A DNA stretch of 47,500 nt from an uncultured Erysipelotrichaceae bacterium (GTDB lineage: Bacteria > Bacillota_I > Bacilli_A > RF39 > UBA660): the NCBI GenBank assembly GCA_902801825.1, contig CADCJS010000006.1, positions 1 through 47,500 on the forward strand, in the 5' to 3' direction. Positions 15,515 to 24,964 of this stretch are shown piece after piece; position 1 is the stretch's first letter; each line of letters begins with the position of its first letter. The position numbers were made by a program, and so were the translations under genes. The notes beneath the pieces were generated by a model. That model was given only the letters and a program-made list of their open reading frames with translations, did not search any database and was not told the DNA's origin.

Positions 15515-16693
15515 ATGGAAAAAATAATATTTCATATAGATGTAAATTCAGCTTTTTTATCATGGTCAGCTTTAAAACTACTAGAAAATGGTTATAAAAA
15601 AGATATTAGAAATGAAATATCTGTAGTATCAGGTTTTCAATCAAAAAGAAATGGTATAGTAGTTGCTTCTAGTATTCCGGCGAAAAAGATTGGAATAAAA
15701 ACAACAATGAAACTAACTGATGCATATAAAATATATAAAGATTTAATAGTAACTCATCCTGATAAAGAATATTATAAAAAATGTTCAAATAAAATGATTA
15801 ATTATTTAAAACAATTATTTCCAATTTATGAACAATTTTCAATTGATGAATGTTTTGTAGATTATACTTCTATGAAAAAATTATATGGTGATGAAATAAA
15901 ATTTGCATATAAACTAAAGGATGATATTTATAATAAATTTGGTTTTACAGTTAATATTGGTATTGGCAATAATAAATTACTTGCAAAAATGGCTAGTGAT
16001 TTTGAAAAACCAAATAAAGTACATACTTTATATAAAAATGAAATAAAAGAAAAAATGTGGCCTTTAAAAATAGAAGATTTATTTATGGCAGGTAAAAAAA
16101 CATGTTTAAAACTAAGAAGTTTATCTATTAATACTATAGGTGATTTAGCAAATTATAATGAAGATGTTATAGTTAAAATATTTAAAAAGCAAGGAAAAAT
16201 GTTATATGATTACGCAAATGGTATAGATGATTCGTTAGTAATTAATTCTTATGATGATAGAAAAGGTATTGGATATAGTAAAACTTTAGAAGAAGATATA
16301 ATAGATAAAAGTATTATTTATAAAGAGTTAAATAACTTTTCTATTAAAATATCTAATGAATTAAAAGAAAGAAAAATATATTCAAAAACAATAGTAGTAA
16401 CAATAAGATATTCTAGTTTTCAAACTTTTAATCATCAAATGAAATTAGTTAATAGTACTAATTTATCTGAAGAAATATTTAAATATTCAAAATCTTTATT
16501 TAACAATTTATGGAATAGAGAACCTATTAGATTAATAGGATTAAGGGTAACTGATTTTTCATCTAATAATGATATTCAATTATCTTTATTTGATGAAAAT
16601 AATAAAGTGATAAAAGATAAAGAAATAGATAAATTAGTAGACATTATTAATAAAAAGTTTGGTAATGAAACAATAAAAAAAGGAATCAAATAA
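15515..16693 (+). CDS. dinB: DNA polymerase IV (Y-family translesion polymerase)
   Basis: An error-prone polymerase that copies past damaged bases. The catalytic carboxylates sit in HIDVNSAF (residues 7-14) and SIDECFVDYT (about 108-117). NIGIGNNKLLAKMASDFEKPN is the conserved palm segment, and the little-finger domain follows. A QLSLFDE near the C-terminus is a classic sliding-clamp binding peptide. At 392 residues the length is normal. AGAGGT lies before the ATG. It lies just upstream of tex but tex has its own -10. Confidence 0.92.
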   Translation: MEKIIFHIDVNSAFLSWSALKLLENGYKKDIRNEISVVSGFQSKRNGIVVASSIPAKKIGIKTTMKLTDAYKIYKDLIVTHPDKEYYKKCSNKMINYLKQLFPIYEQFSIDECFVDYTSMKKLYGDEIKFAYKLKDDIYNKFGFTVNIGIGNNKLLAKMASDFEKPNKVHTLYKNEIKEKMWPLKIEDLFMAGKKTCLKLRSLSINTIGDLANYNEDVIVKIFKKQGKMLYDYANGIDDSLVINSYDDRKGIGYSKTLEEDIIDKSIIYKELNNFSIKISNELKERKIYSKTIVVTIRYSSFQTFNHQMKLVNSTNLSEEIFKYSKSLFNNLWNREPIRLIGLRVTDFSSNNDIQLSLFDENNKVIKDKEIDKLVDIINKKFGNETIKKGIK

Positions 16694-16724
16694 AATATAT
16701 GATATAATAACAAAGGTGACTAAA

Positions 16725-18854
16725 ATGAATGAACAAATAATAAATGAAATAGCAATAGAATTAAATATAAAAACAGATCAAGTTATAAAAACTTTACAAA
16801 TGTTAGAAGATGGTAATACAATTCCATTTATTGCTAGATATAGAAAAGATATAACAGGTAATTTAGATGAAGATAAAATTAAATCTATATCAGATGTTTT
16901 TAAATATCAAGTTAATTTATTAAAAAGAAAAGAAGATGTTATTAGACTAATTGATGAAAAAGGATTATTAACAGAAGAATTAAAGAATCAAATATTAAAA
17001 GCAGAAAAACTTGTTGATGTTGAAGATATTTATAGACCTTATAAAGAAAAGAAAAAAACAAAAGCAACAGATGCGATTAATAATGGATTAGAACCATTAG
17101 CAAAAATAATATTATCTTTTCCAGATAATTTATATGTTGATAGATTTATAAATGAAAATGTTAAAACAAAAGAAGATGCTATTCAAGGAGCTAAATATAT
17201 AATTGCTGAATATATATCTGATAATGCTTTTTATAGAAAATGGATAAGAAATTATACTTTTAATAAAGGAATAATTAAATCAAAAATAAAGAAAAATGCA
17301 ATTGATGAAAAGAAAACATATGAAATGTATTATGATTACGAGGAAAATGTAAAAAATATTAAACCACATAGAGTTCTTGCTATAAATAGAGGAGAAAAAG
17401 AAAAAGTTTTATCAGTTAGTATTGATATTGAAAAAGAAAAGATATTTGAATATTTAGAAAACAAACTAATAAAAAAAGAAAATGAATGTGCTGAATATGT
17501 AAGAGATTCTATTAAGGATTCTTATTCTAGATTAATAGGACCATCAATTGAAAGAGAAATAAGAAGTGCATTAACTGAAAAAGCAGAAGATACATCTATA
17601 GAAAATTTTGGTAATAATTTAGAAAGTTTATTACTTCAACCACCTATAAAAGATAAAAGGGTATTAGCTTTTGATCCAGGTTATACTAATGGATGTAAAC
17701 TTGCTTGTTTAGATTCTACAGGTAAATATTTATATTCTTGTGTTATTAAACCATTTTCTTCAAGTGAAAAACTATTAAATGATAGTAAGAATACATTATT
17801 AAAATTAATAAATGATTATAAAATTGATATTGTTTCAATAGGCAATGGTACTGCATCAAGAGAATCAGAAAAATTAATATCAAATTTAATAAAAGATAAT
17901 AATTTAAGTTGTAAATATATTATTGTAAATGAAGCAGGTGCATCTATTTATAGTACTGAAAAAGTAGCACAAGAAGAATTTCCGAATTTATCACCAAATG
18001 AAAGAAGTGCTGTATCAATTGGTAGAAGATTACAAGATCCACTTGCAGAATTAGTTAAGATTCCACCAGAAGGAATAGGTGTAGGATTATATCAACATGA
18101 TGTTTCTAGTAGTAAATTAAAAGATAGATTAGATTTTGTTGTATCAAAAGCAGTTAATAATGTAGGTGTTAATATAAATACTGCATCTACTTCTATATTG
18201 AAATATATTTCAGGTTTAACTAAGAAATCTATAGAAAAATTAATAGATTATAGAAATAAAAATGGTATGTTTAATAGTAGAAAAGAAATAGAAAAAATAT
18301 TAACACCAAAAACATATCAACAAGCAATTGGATTTATGAGAGTATTAAATAGTGATAATGTTTTAGATAAAACTTCTATACATCCAGAAAGTTATGAAAT
18401 CACTTTTAAATTATTAGATAATTTATCATGTTCAATAAATGATATAGGTACAGAAAAATTAATAAATAAATTAGATAGTATAGATTTACAAGATGAAGCA
18501 AAATTATTAAATGTAGATATATATACTTTAGAAGATATTTTAAAATCATTAAAGAAACCTAATAGAGATCCAAGAGATGAATTAGATACTCCTATTTTAA
18601 AAAGTAATGTACTTGAAATATCCGATTTAAAAGAAGGAATGAAATTACAAGGTACTGTAAGAAATGTTGTTGATTTTGGAGCTTTTATAGATATAGGATT
18701 ACATAATGATGGATTAGTACATATTTCAGAAATATCTAATAATTATATAAAACATCCAAGTGATATATTATCTGTTGGAGATATAGTAACAGTATATGTA
18801 AAAGAAATATTTAAAGATAAAGAAAAAGTATCTTTAACAATGAAAGAACAATAA
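16725..18854 (+). CDS. tex: Tex-type S1 RNA-binding protein
   Basis: A large nucleic-acid-binding protein that affects transcription in other bacteria. Order seen: helical N-terminal Tex domain (IPFIARYRKDITG), the YqgF/RNase H-like region (LAFDPGYTNGCK), helix-hairpin-helix motifs (VGVNINTASTSILKYISGL), and a C-terminal S1 domain at about residues 630-709 (GMKLQGTVRNVVDFGAFIDI). All are in usual order and length. The ATG at 16725 is chosen over an upstream GTG at 16716 because that GTG is part of the AAAGGTG ribosome site. An extended -10 TGATATAAT lies about 20 bases upstream. Confidence 0.93.
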   Translation: MNEQIINEIAIELNIKTDQVIKTLQMLEDGNTIPFIARYRKDITGNLDEDKIKSISDVFKYQVNLLKRKEDVIRLIDEKGLLTEELKNQILKAEKLVDVEDIYRPYKEKKKTKATDAINNGLEPLAKIILSFPDNLYVDRFINENVKTKEDAIQGAKYIIAEYISDNAFYRKWIRNYTFNKGIIKSKIKKNAIDEKKTYEMYYDYEENVKNIKPHRVLAINRGEKEKVLSVSIDIEKEKIFEYLENKLIKKENECAEYVRDSIKDSYSRLIGPSIEREIRSALTEKAEDTSIENFGNNLESLLLQPPIKDKRVLAFDPGYTNGCKLACLDSTGKYLYSCVIKPFSSSEKLLNDSKNTLLKLINDYKIDIVSIGNGTASRESEKLISNLIKDNNLSCKYIIVNEAGASIYSTEKVAQEEFPNLSPNERSAVSIGRRLQDPLAELVKIPPEGIGVGLYQHDVSSSKLKDRLDFVVSKAVNNVGVNINTASTSILKYISGLTKKSIEKLIDYRNKNGMFNSRKEIEKILTPKTYQQAIGFMRVLNSDNVLDKTSIHPESYEITFKLLDNLSCSINDIGTEKLINKLDSIDLQDEAKLLNVDIYTLEDILKSLKKPNRDPRDELDTPILKSNVLEISDLKEGMKLQGTVRNVVDFGAFIDIGLHNDGLVHISEISNNYIKHPSDILSVGDIVTVYVKEIFKDKEKVSLTMKEQ

Positions 18855-18884
18855 AGAAAGTATAGTAATATTCTTTCTTTTATT
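18853..18884 (+). terminator. Likely intrinsic terminator of tex
   Basis: Imperfect hairpin GAAAG-TAT/ATA-CTTTC with a two-base bulge followed by TTTTATT. It overlaps the stop codon. Confidence 0.5.
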
Positions 18885-18894
18885 GTTAAAAATA

Positions 18895-18903
18895 TGCTAT
18901 AAT
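18895..18903 (+). promoter_or_regulatory. Extended -10 promoter of the Ycf46-type operon
   Basis: TGCTATAAT, about 20 bases before the start at 18923, with AGAGGTG between. It serves four closely packed genes to 22629. Confidence 0.6.
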
Positions 18904-18922
18904 TAATAATAGAGGTGAAACT

Positions 18923-20596
18923 ATGAATGAGGCTTTAGCTATATCTGCTGCAAATTTAGATGTTATAGAAAAAAACTTAAACTCAGTTGCTACTGAACTT
19001 TCTGGTGTTATAAATAATGTTAATGATGTTAATAATCAAGTAACTAATGTTGAAAACAAAGTTGATGGATTAAATAATGAAGTTAAAAATTTAATTAAAG
19101 AAATAAGAGAAACTACTATTATTACTAATGCTAAACAAAATATAATGTTTAATAATGATCAGATAGATAAAAAATATGGATATTTTGATAAAGTAAGAAG
19201 AAATGTAATTAGTATTTTAGATTCAATAGATAATTCAAATATATCTAAAGATTCAATGGTAAAACTAAGAGAAGAATTATTATTAAATAATCCTAATTAT
19301 TGGCTAAGTAATGCATTATCTGCATTAATATCTTGGATGCTTGATGATAAAGAAAATGCAGAAAAAGAATTAAATAATTCATTAAAAAAAGATACTCAAA
19401 AAACTAATTTGTTTTTTTCTTTAATATATTTAAAATTAGGAAGATATGAAACAGCATTAAATTGGTTAAATAGTTATTTAGATAATGAAAATCCAAATAG
19501 TTTAAGCAAAGAATTTGTTGTAATTTTAGATTTAGTTTCTACTGGTGCATTTAAAGTAAAAGGAAAAGAATTAATAATTAGTAAAATTACTAATTGGTAT
19601 AATTTACTTTCTAATAATAATGAGATAAATCAAAGACAATTAAATAAGTGGTTATTTTACATAGAAAATAAAAAAGATGTTAATATTAAATTACCATATT
19701 TAGAAAATTATACTAATGACTATAGTAGAATTATTAATAATTTACAAATTTCATCAACTTATGAAAACACATATTTAGAATTAAATGACATAGTTACTAA
19801 AAATGATAATATTACAAATATAGATGTGATTTTAAATAGGTTAATTTATGAATATGAAAAAGAAGAAAGTATTTTTCAAAAAGATAATTTAAAAAATAAA
19901 TTAATCTTAGAATGTAATGGAGATTTAGAAAAAGCAGAAGAATTATATCAAAAAGAAGTTGATATATATGATGAAAAAACTAATTTTATAGATTTACTTA
20001 ATAATATTGTATTAAATAGTAATAGATATAATGTAAGTGATGAAACTATTAAGTTTGCTTTATCATTAATTAAAAATAATATATTAAAATCATATGAAAT
20101 ATTAAATAATAATAAAAATGAGGATTATATTAAAATAGATATAGATAATATATCTGTAGAAACAAAAGATGGTAGTAATGTTGAAGAGGCTAAAAATATT
20201 ATTTATAATAAATTAAAAACTGAACATATAGTAGATGATAAATATATGATATTCTTAATCGCAATAATAAATATAATTGGAGTTATGGGAATAATATTTA
20301 TGTCTAGTTATAGTTTTATACAAATATTTATATTATTAGTATTAGTAGTAACTAATTTTTATTTAATATATTCTATAATAAAAAAGAAAATATTAAATAA
20401 TAAACAAATGAAAGAAAAAGAAAAAATACTATTTTCTAATATTGAAAGAGTTTTCGCAGAAGTTACAGAATATAAAAATATTATAAAAGAAAAAAATAAA
20501 GATTTTGATAAATTAAAAATGTTCTTAGTTAACATTAAAATTGAAAATTATTTAAAAACTAATGATGAAAGAAATATTATGGTAGGTGAAAAATAA
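18923..20596 (+). CDS. Coiled-coil and membrane protein of the Ycf46-type operon
   Basis: Not recognised by family. Residues about 1-70 form an amphipathic coiled coil with a regular VxNVNDVNNQVTNVENKV pattern, like a cytoplasmic oligomerising stalk. Residues about 110-240 look like helical (TPR-like) repeats, for example DKENAEKELNNSL and LGRYETALNWLNSYL. Two hydrophobic helices lie at about 443-490, followed by a charged helical tail. So it is likely a membrane-tethered scaffold with a large cytoplasmic part. Its last base overlaps the ATG of the next small gene, and the operon ends with an AAA+ ATPase, its probable partner. Function is inference only. Confidence 0.75.
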   Translation: MNEALAISAANLDVIEKNLNSVATELSGVINNVNDVNNQVTNVENKVDGLNNEVKNLIKEIRETTIITNAKQNIMFNNDQIDKKYGYFDKVRRNVISILDSIDNSNISKDSMVKLREELLLNNPNYWLSNALSALISWMLDDKENAEKELNNSLKKDTQKTNLFFSLIYLKLGRYETALNWLNSYLDNENPNSLSKEFVVILDLVSTGAFKVKGKELIISKITNWYNLLSNNNEINQRQLNKWLFYIENKKDVNIKLPYLENYTNDYSRIINNLQISSTYENTYLELNDIVTKNDNITNIDVILNRLIYEYEKEESIFQKDNLKNKLILECNGDLEKAEELYQKEVDIYDEKTNFIDLLNNIVLNSNRYNVSDETIKFALSLIKNNILKSYEILNNNKNEDYIKIDIDNISVETKDGSNVEEAKNIIYNKLKTEHIVDDKYMIFLIAIINIIGVMGIIFMSSYSFIQIFILLVLVVTNFYLIYSIIKKKILNNKQMKEKEKILFSNIERVFAEVTEYKNIIKEKNKDFDKLKMFLVNIKIENYLKTNDERNIMVGEK

Positions 20597-20700
20597 TGAA
20601 GGAAGAAGTTATTAAAGAAGTAAAACCAAAAGAAACTAAAACTAATACAATAAAATTACCTGATTGGAATTTAGAACCTAAAGTAATAATTAAAAGGTAA
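20596..20700 (+). CDS. Small 34-residue protein in the Ycf46-type operon
   Basis: ATG overlaps the preceding TAA by one base (TAATG), AGGTG lies upstream, and the stop is five bases before the next gene, so it is placed for translational coupling. The peptide begins MKEEVIKEVKPKE and ends LPDWNLEPKVIIKR: a charged, flexible first half and a hydrophobic/tryptophan-bearing tail that looks like a docking peptide. No family known to me. Too short for default gene callers. Confidence 0.6.
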   Translation: MKEEVIKEVKPKETKTNTIKLPDWNLEPKVIIKR

Positions 20701-20705
20701 AAATA

Positions 20706-21149
20706 ATGCATTATAATGAATGGTTAGAATTAATTGAAAGATTAAGAAATACTTCTTCTGTTAGTGATAAATTAAAATTTATAAATGAAAAAGAAAATAA
20801 TAATATTAAAGATTTATTAATTCCAAAAATATATGAATTAATAAAATATAAGTTTGATAAAGCTATTAATAAAATTATTAGTAATATTAATAATATATAT
20901 TATGATGTTAATTATTTAGATTTGAATTTAGTTATTTTTAAAAAAGAAGTATTATTTATTTATGATTTAATATTTAATAATCAATTAACAGATAATGATA
21001 AAGAAAAACTAGGTAATATGTTAAAAAGTGAAAGTAATAAAGTTTACGATATATTACTAAAAAAATCTTATGAATTTGATCAAACTGGAATATTAAAAAT
21101 GAATATAAATAATAATAGAATTAAATGGAGTGATAAAAATGAATTATAA
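20706..21149 (+). CDS. Unknown 147-residue helical protein of the Ycf46-type operon
   Basis: A soluble, helix-rich protein (MHYNEWLELIERLR, then lysine/isoleucine-rich helices) without known motifs, signal peptide or membrane segment. It starts five bases after the small ORF and its end overlaps the start of the ATPase gene by 11 bases, so expression is clearly coupled. Probably a subunit or adaptor of the same assembly. Confidence 0.7.
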   Translation: MHYNEWLELIERLRNTSSVSDKLKFINEKENNNIKDLLIPKIYELIKYKFDKAINKIISNINNIYYDVNYLDLNLVIFKKEVLFIYDLIFNNQLTDNDKEKLGNMLKSESNKVYDILLKKSYEFDQTGILKMNINNNRIKWSDKNEL

Positions 21150-22629
21150 TGAAGCAAAAGAATACTTAAAAAGATATTTAAAAGCAAGAATACCTGTGAT
21201 AACTATTAATACTGTGGAAAAAAATAGAATTAATAGATTAATAAAAGAAGTAAGTGATGAATTAAATATATCAGTTAGTTCTTATAGTATGAGTGATGGA
21301 ATATATGATTTAAAAACTAATCAAATAATTAGTGATGAAAAAACTATAATGGGTGCACTTGATTTTATTTCTAATGAAGTTAAAACAAAGCAAAATGCTA
21401 ATTATATTTTAAATGATGTAGCTGATATAAATGATAGTAATGTAGTATCTAGATATTTAGTTGATGTTATATCTAAATGTGAAATTAATTCTGGAGTAAT
21501 AATTATAATAACTAATGATATTATTTGGGGAAATATTCAAAGACTAGGAATTAGTTTAAAACTATCATTCCCTTCAGAAGATGAATTAAGAGATACAATA
21601 ATAAAAACAATAGAACCTTATAAAGGTAGAATTAATGTTGAATGGGATGAAAATGATTATACTTTAGCTTCAACTTATTTACAAGGATTAAGTGAAATGG
21701 AAGTAAAAAATGTAATTACTTCATTAATTGTAAAAGGTAGTGTTACTAAAGATGATTTAAAAGAATTAAAATTCACTAAACAAAAATTATTTAATGAAAT
21801 AGCAGGTTTAGAAGCAATAATTACTGAACAAGATTTTCAAATTGCAGGATTAGATAATTTAAAGGATTGGTTAAATGAAAAGAAATCATTAATGGATCCA
21901 ACTAAAAAAGATGAATTAGAAAAAAGAGGAATACCTTCCTTAAAAGGAATTCTTCTTACAGGTGTTCCAGGATGTGGAAAAAGTTTATGTGCAAAAGCAA
22001 CATCAAGTATATTTAATGTACCATTATATAGATTAGATTTAGCAACTGTTCAAGGAGAATATGTAGGTCAATCAGAAAGACAATTAAAAGCAGCATTAGA
22101 TACTGCAGAATATGTTTCACCTTGTGTACTTTGGATTGATGAAATTGAAAAAGGATTAAATGATTTTAATTCATCAGTAACATCTAAAATGATAGGACAA
22201 TTCTTATTTTGGCTTCAAGAAAATAAAAAACCAGTATTTGTTATCGCATCAGCTAATAGTATTGATAAATTACCACCAGAATTAGTAAGAAAAGGAAGAT
22301 TTGATGAGATATTCTTTGTGGATTTACCAAAGGATTATGAAAGAAAAGAACTATTAAAATTATATGCTAATAAATATTTAAAAGTTCAGATAGGTGATAG
22401 TTTATTAACTAAATTAGTAAATATTACAGAAGGATTTGCTTCTTCTGATATAGAAGCAGTATTAAGAAATTTAGCATATAAATTAATAGCAAATAATCAA
22501 ATACAATTAACTGAAAACTTATTAATAGATGAATTAAGTAAAGTAGTATCATTATCAAAAACAAACCCTGAAAAAATAAATGAAATTAGAGCTTGGGGAA
22601 AAGAAAGAGCAGTAAAAGCTTCAAAATAA
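21139..22629 (+). CDS. Ycf46-type AAA+ ATPase
   Basis: An AAA+ ATPase of the Ycf46 group (496 residues). The N-terminal domain has the family pattern KARIPVITINTVEKNRI and a degenerate nucleotide-binding fold; the AAA+ domain carries Walker A GVPGCGKS (about 274-281), Walker B VLWIDEIEKGL, sensor 1 FVIASANS and the arginine segment RKGRFDEIFF. All catalytic motifs are intact. Start at 21139 is chosen over GTG at 21130 because that GTG is inside the ATGGAGTG ribosome site. The operon context suggests that it remodels or recruits the coiled-coil membrane protein. Cyanobacterial Ycf46 is linked to inorganic carbon use; a role here is unknown. Confidence 0.87.
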   Translation: MNYNEAKEYLKRYLKARIPVITINTVEKNRINRLIKEVSDELNISVSSYSMSDGIYDLKTNQIISDEKTIMGALDFISNEVKTKQNANYILNDVADINDSNVVSRYLVDVISKCEINSGVIIIITNDIIWGNIQRLGISLKLSFPSEDELRDTIIKTIEPYKGRINVEWDENDYTLASTYLQGLSEMEVKNVITSLIVKGSVTKDDLKELKFTKQKLFNEIAGLEAIITEQDFQIAGLDNLKDWLNEKKSLMDPTKKDELEKRGIPSLKGILLTGVPGCGKSLCAKATSSIFNVPLYRLDLATVQGEYVGQSERQLKAALDTAEYVSPCVLWIDEIEKGLNDFNSSVTSKMIGQFLFWLQENKKPVFVIASANSIDKLPPELVRKGRFDEIFFVDLPKDYERKELLKLYANKYLKVQIGDSLLTKLVNITEGFASSDIEAVLRNLAYKLIANNQIQLTENLLIDELSKVVSLSKTNPEKINEIRAWGKERAVKASK

Positions 22630-22634
22630 TAAAA

Positions 22635-22658
22635 TTAAGCATTTTAATGCTTTTTTTT
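22635..22658 (+). terminator. Terminator of the Ycf46-type operon
   Basis: Stem AAGCATT/AATGCTT with a two- to four-base loop, followed by eight T's. Confidence 0.8.
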
Positions 22659-22670
22659 ATTATAAAAAAA

Positions 22671-22679
22671 TGTTATAAT
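22671..22679 (+). promoter_or_regulatory. Extended -10 promoter of ftsK
   Basis: TGTTATAAT, about 24 bases before the ATG; AGAGGT lies in between. Confidence 0.6.
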
Positions 22680-22702
22680 TATTAAAGAATAGAGGTAGCG
22701 AT

Positions 22703-24910
22703 ATGGCAAAGAAAAAATCTAGAAGTACTAAAAATAAATCAGGATTAAAATATCCAATAGAATTACAAGGAATATTATATATAGTAATTGGTATAATTGG
22801 ATTTTTAGGATATAAAGCTAATATCTTAGGAACTATTTTTAAAGGTTTTTCAATGTTTCTAATGGGTTCTTTTTCTTTTATATTTTTAGGCATATTAGTA
22901 ATATGTGGTTTTTATATGTTGTTAAAAAGAGAATTACCTAAATTCTTTTCCGGAAGACTGATAGGTTTTTATTTATTTTTAATAGGTTTACTTTCATTAG
23001 CACATATAAATTACTTAACAAAGAATCCTACAATTATTTCTACTTTAAAAGACACTGTTGATGAATTTATAAAATGTATAAATGCTAGAACTAGTTTTCC
23101 AGGTGGTGGAATATTAGGTGCATTTTTTATTTCTTTATTCTATATATTATTGGGTGACATGGGAAGTATAATAATAATTAGTGTTATTATGCTTATAGGA
23201 TTAATTTTAATGATGAATTTATCTATTGGTGATGGATTTAATTATTTTATCGAGAAAATTAAAAATAGAAAAGAAAGAATGGATGAAGAATACGAAGATG
23301 ATGAAGATGAAGAAGATGAAAATCAAGATGGTAACTTAGATAATAAAAAAATTGTTGTTTCATCTATTTCAGAATTAACTAATTCAAAAGATGCAGAAAA
23401 AGAATATGAAGAAGCATTAAGAGAAAGTTATAAAAATAGAACTAATAATACAAATCAATATGCAAATTATGAATTGCCACCAATATCTTTATTAGATCAA
23501 GTAAAATCTAAAGGTCAAAAAGATAATAATGATGAAATAAAGAAAAACATTAATATATTAGAACAAGTATTAAAAGATTTTGAAGTATATGCAAAAGTAA
23601 GAGAAGTTCATGTTGGACCATCAGTAACTCAATATGAATTAGAAATAAAATCTGGTACTAGAACTAGTAAGATTACTGGAATTCATAATGAAATAGCTTT
23701 AGCATTAGCTGCAAAGGATGTTAGAATTCAAGCACCTATTCCTGGAAAGAATACAGTAGGTGTAGAAATACCTAATAAAGTTAATAGTGCAGTTGGATTT
23801 AGAGAAATTATTACAAGTTTTCCAAAAGAAAAACAAGATAGTAAATTAATGGTTGCGCTTGGAAAAAATATAATGGGTACTCCTAGATATTGTGAGATTA
23901 ATAAAACACCACATTTACTAGTAGCAGGAGCAACAGGTAGTGGTAAATCAGTTTGTATTAATTGTATACTTGCTTCTATTTTAATGAGAGCAAGACCAGA
24001 TGAAGTTAAATTAATAATGGTGGATCCTAAAAAAGTTGAATTAAGTATGTATAATGGAATACCACATTTACTTCAACCAGTAGTTACTGATCCTAAAAAA
24101 GCAAGTATAGCATTACAAAAAGTAGTTGCTGAAATGATGGATAGATATGATAAATTTGAGGATTCAAAAACTAAAAATATTGAAGGATACAACGCATATT
24201 TACAAAAGAAAAATAAAAATCTACCTGATGAATCAAAAATACCATTATTACCATATATAGTAGTTATAATTGATGAACTTGCTGATTTAATGGTTGTTGC
24301 GAAAAATGAAGTAGAAGATTCTATCATGAGAATTACTCAAATGGCTAGAGCAGCTGGAATACATTTAATAGTTGCTACACAAAGACCTTCAACAAATGTT
24401 ATTACTGGTGTTATTAAAGCAAATATTCCTTCAAGAATATCATTTGCAGTATCATCTCAAATAGATAGTAGAACTATACTAGATGCCGGAGGAGCAGAAA
24501 AATTATTAGGTAAAGGAGATATGTTATTCTTACCTATGGGTGAATCTATTCCTGAAAGAATTCAAGGGGCATTTGTTTCTGAAGAAGAAATAAAAAAACT
24601 TGTTGATTTTGTTTGTGAACAACATAAAGCAACATATGATGAAAAGTTTAATTTAGATAGTAATTCTAGTACACATTCAAATATAGATAAAGATGATGTT
24701 ACTAATGATGATCCTTTATATAATGAAGTTGTAGAATTTGTTGTTTCTACAAAAAAGGCAAGTGCATCATTAATTCAGAGAAGATTTAAAGTAGGATATA
24801 ATAGAGCAGCAAGACTAATAGATGAACTAGAAGAAAGAGGAATAATAGGACCATCAAATGGTTCAAAACCAAGAGAAGTATTAATTGCTTTAGAAAATGA
24901 AGAAGAATAA
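22703..24910 (+). CDS. ftsK: FtsK/SpoIIIE DNA translocase
   Basis: Pumps chromosomal DNA across the division septum. Four hydrophobic segments lie in residues 18-180, followed by an acidic linker (DEEYEDDEDEEDE), then the alpha/beta motor with Walker A GATGSGKS (about 413-420) and Walker B IVVIIDELADLM, TQRPSTNVITG and SRISFAVSSQIDSRTIL. The C-terminal gamma winged helix (YNEVVEFVVSTKKASASLIQ) reads DNA polarity. At 735 residues it is close to B. subtilis SpoIIIE/SftA length. SpoIIIE and FtsK cannot be told apart from sequence alone here. Confidence 0.95.
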   Translation: MAKKKSRSTKNKSGLKYPIELQGILYIVIGIIGFLGYKANILGTIFKGFSMFLMGSFSFIFLGILVICGFYMLLKRELPKFFSGRLIGFYLFLIGLLSLAHINYLTKNPTIISTLKDTVDEFIKCINARTSFPGGGILGAFFISLFYILLGDMGSIIIISVIMLIGLILMMNLSIGDGFNYFIEKIKNRKERMDEEYEDDEDEEDENQDGNLDNKKIVVSSISELTNSKDAEKEYEEALRESYKNRTNNTNQYANYELPPISLLDQVKSKGQKDNNDEIKKNINILEQVLKDFEVYAKVREVHVGPSVTQYELEIKSGTRTSKITGIHNEIALALAAKDVRIQAPIPGKNTVGVEIPNKVNSAVGFREIITSFPKEKQDSKLMVALGKNIMGTPRYCEINKTPHLLVAGATGSGKSVCINCILASILMRARPDEVKLIMVDPKKVELSMYNGIPHLLQPVVTDPKKASIALQKVVAEMMDRYDKFEDSKTKNIEGYNAYLQKKNKNLPDESKIPLLPYIVVIIDELADLMVVAKNEVEDSIMRITQMARAAGIHLIVATQRPSTNVITGVIKANIPSRISFAVSSQIDSRTILDAGGAEKLLGKGDMLFLPMGESIPERIQGAFVSEEEIKKLVDFVCEQHKATYDEKFNLDSNSSTHSNIDKDDVTNDDPLYNEVVEFVVSTKKASASLIQRRFKVGYNRAARLIDELEERGIIGPSNGSKPREVLIALENEEE

Positions 24911-24964
24911 TTTAAAAATATTATTTTTTATGATAATATAAATTAAAGAATAGGAGGGATTGTT

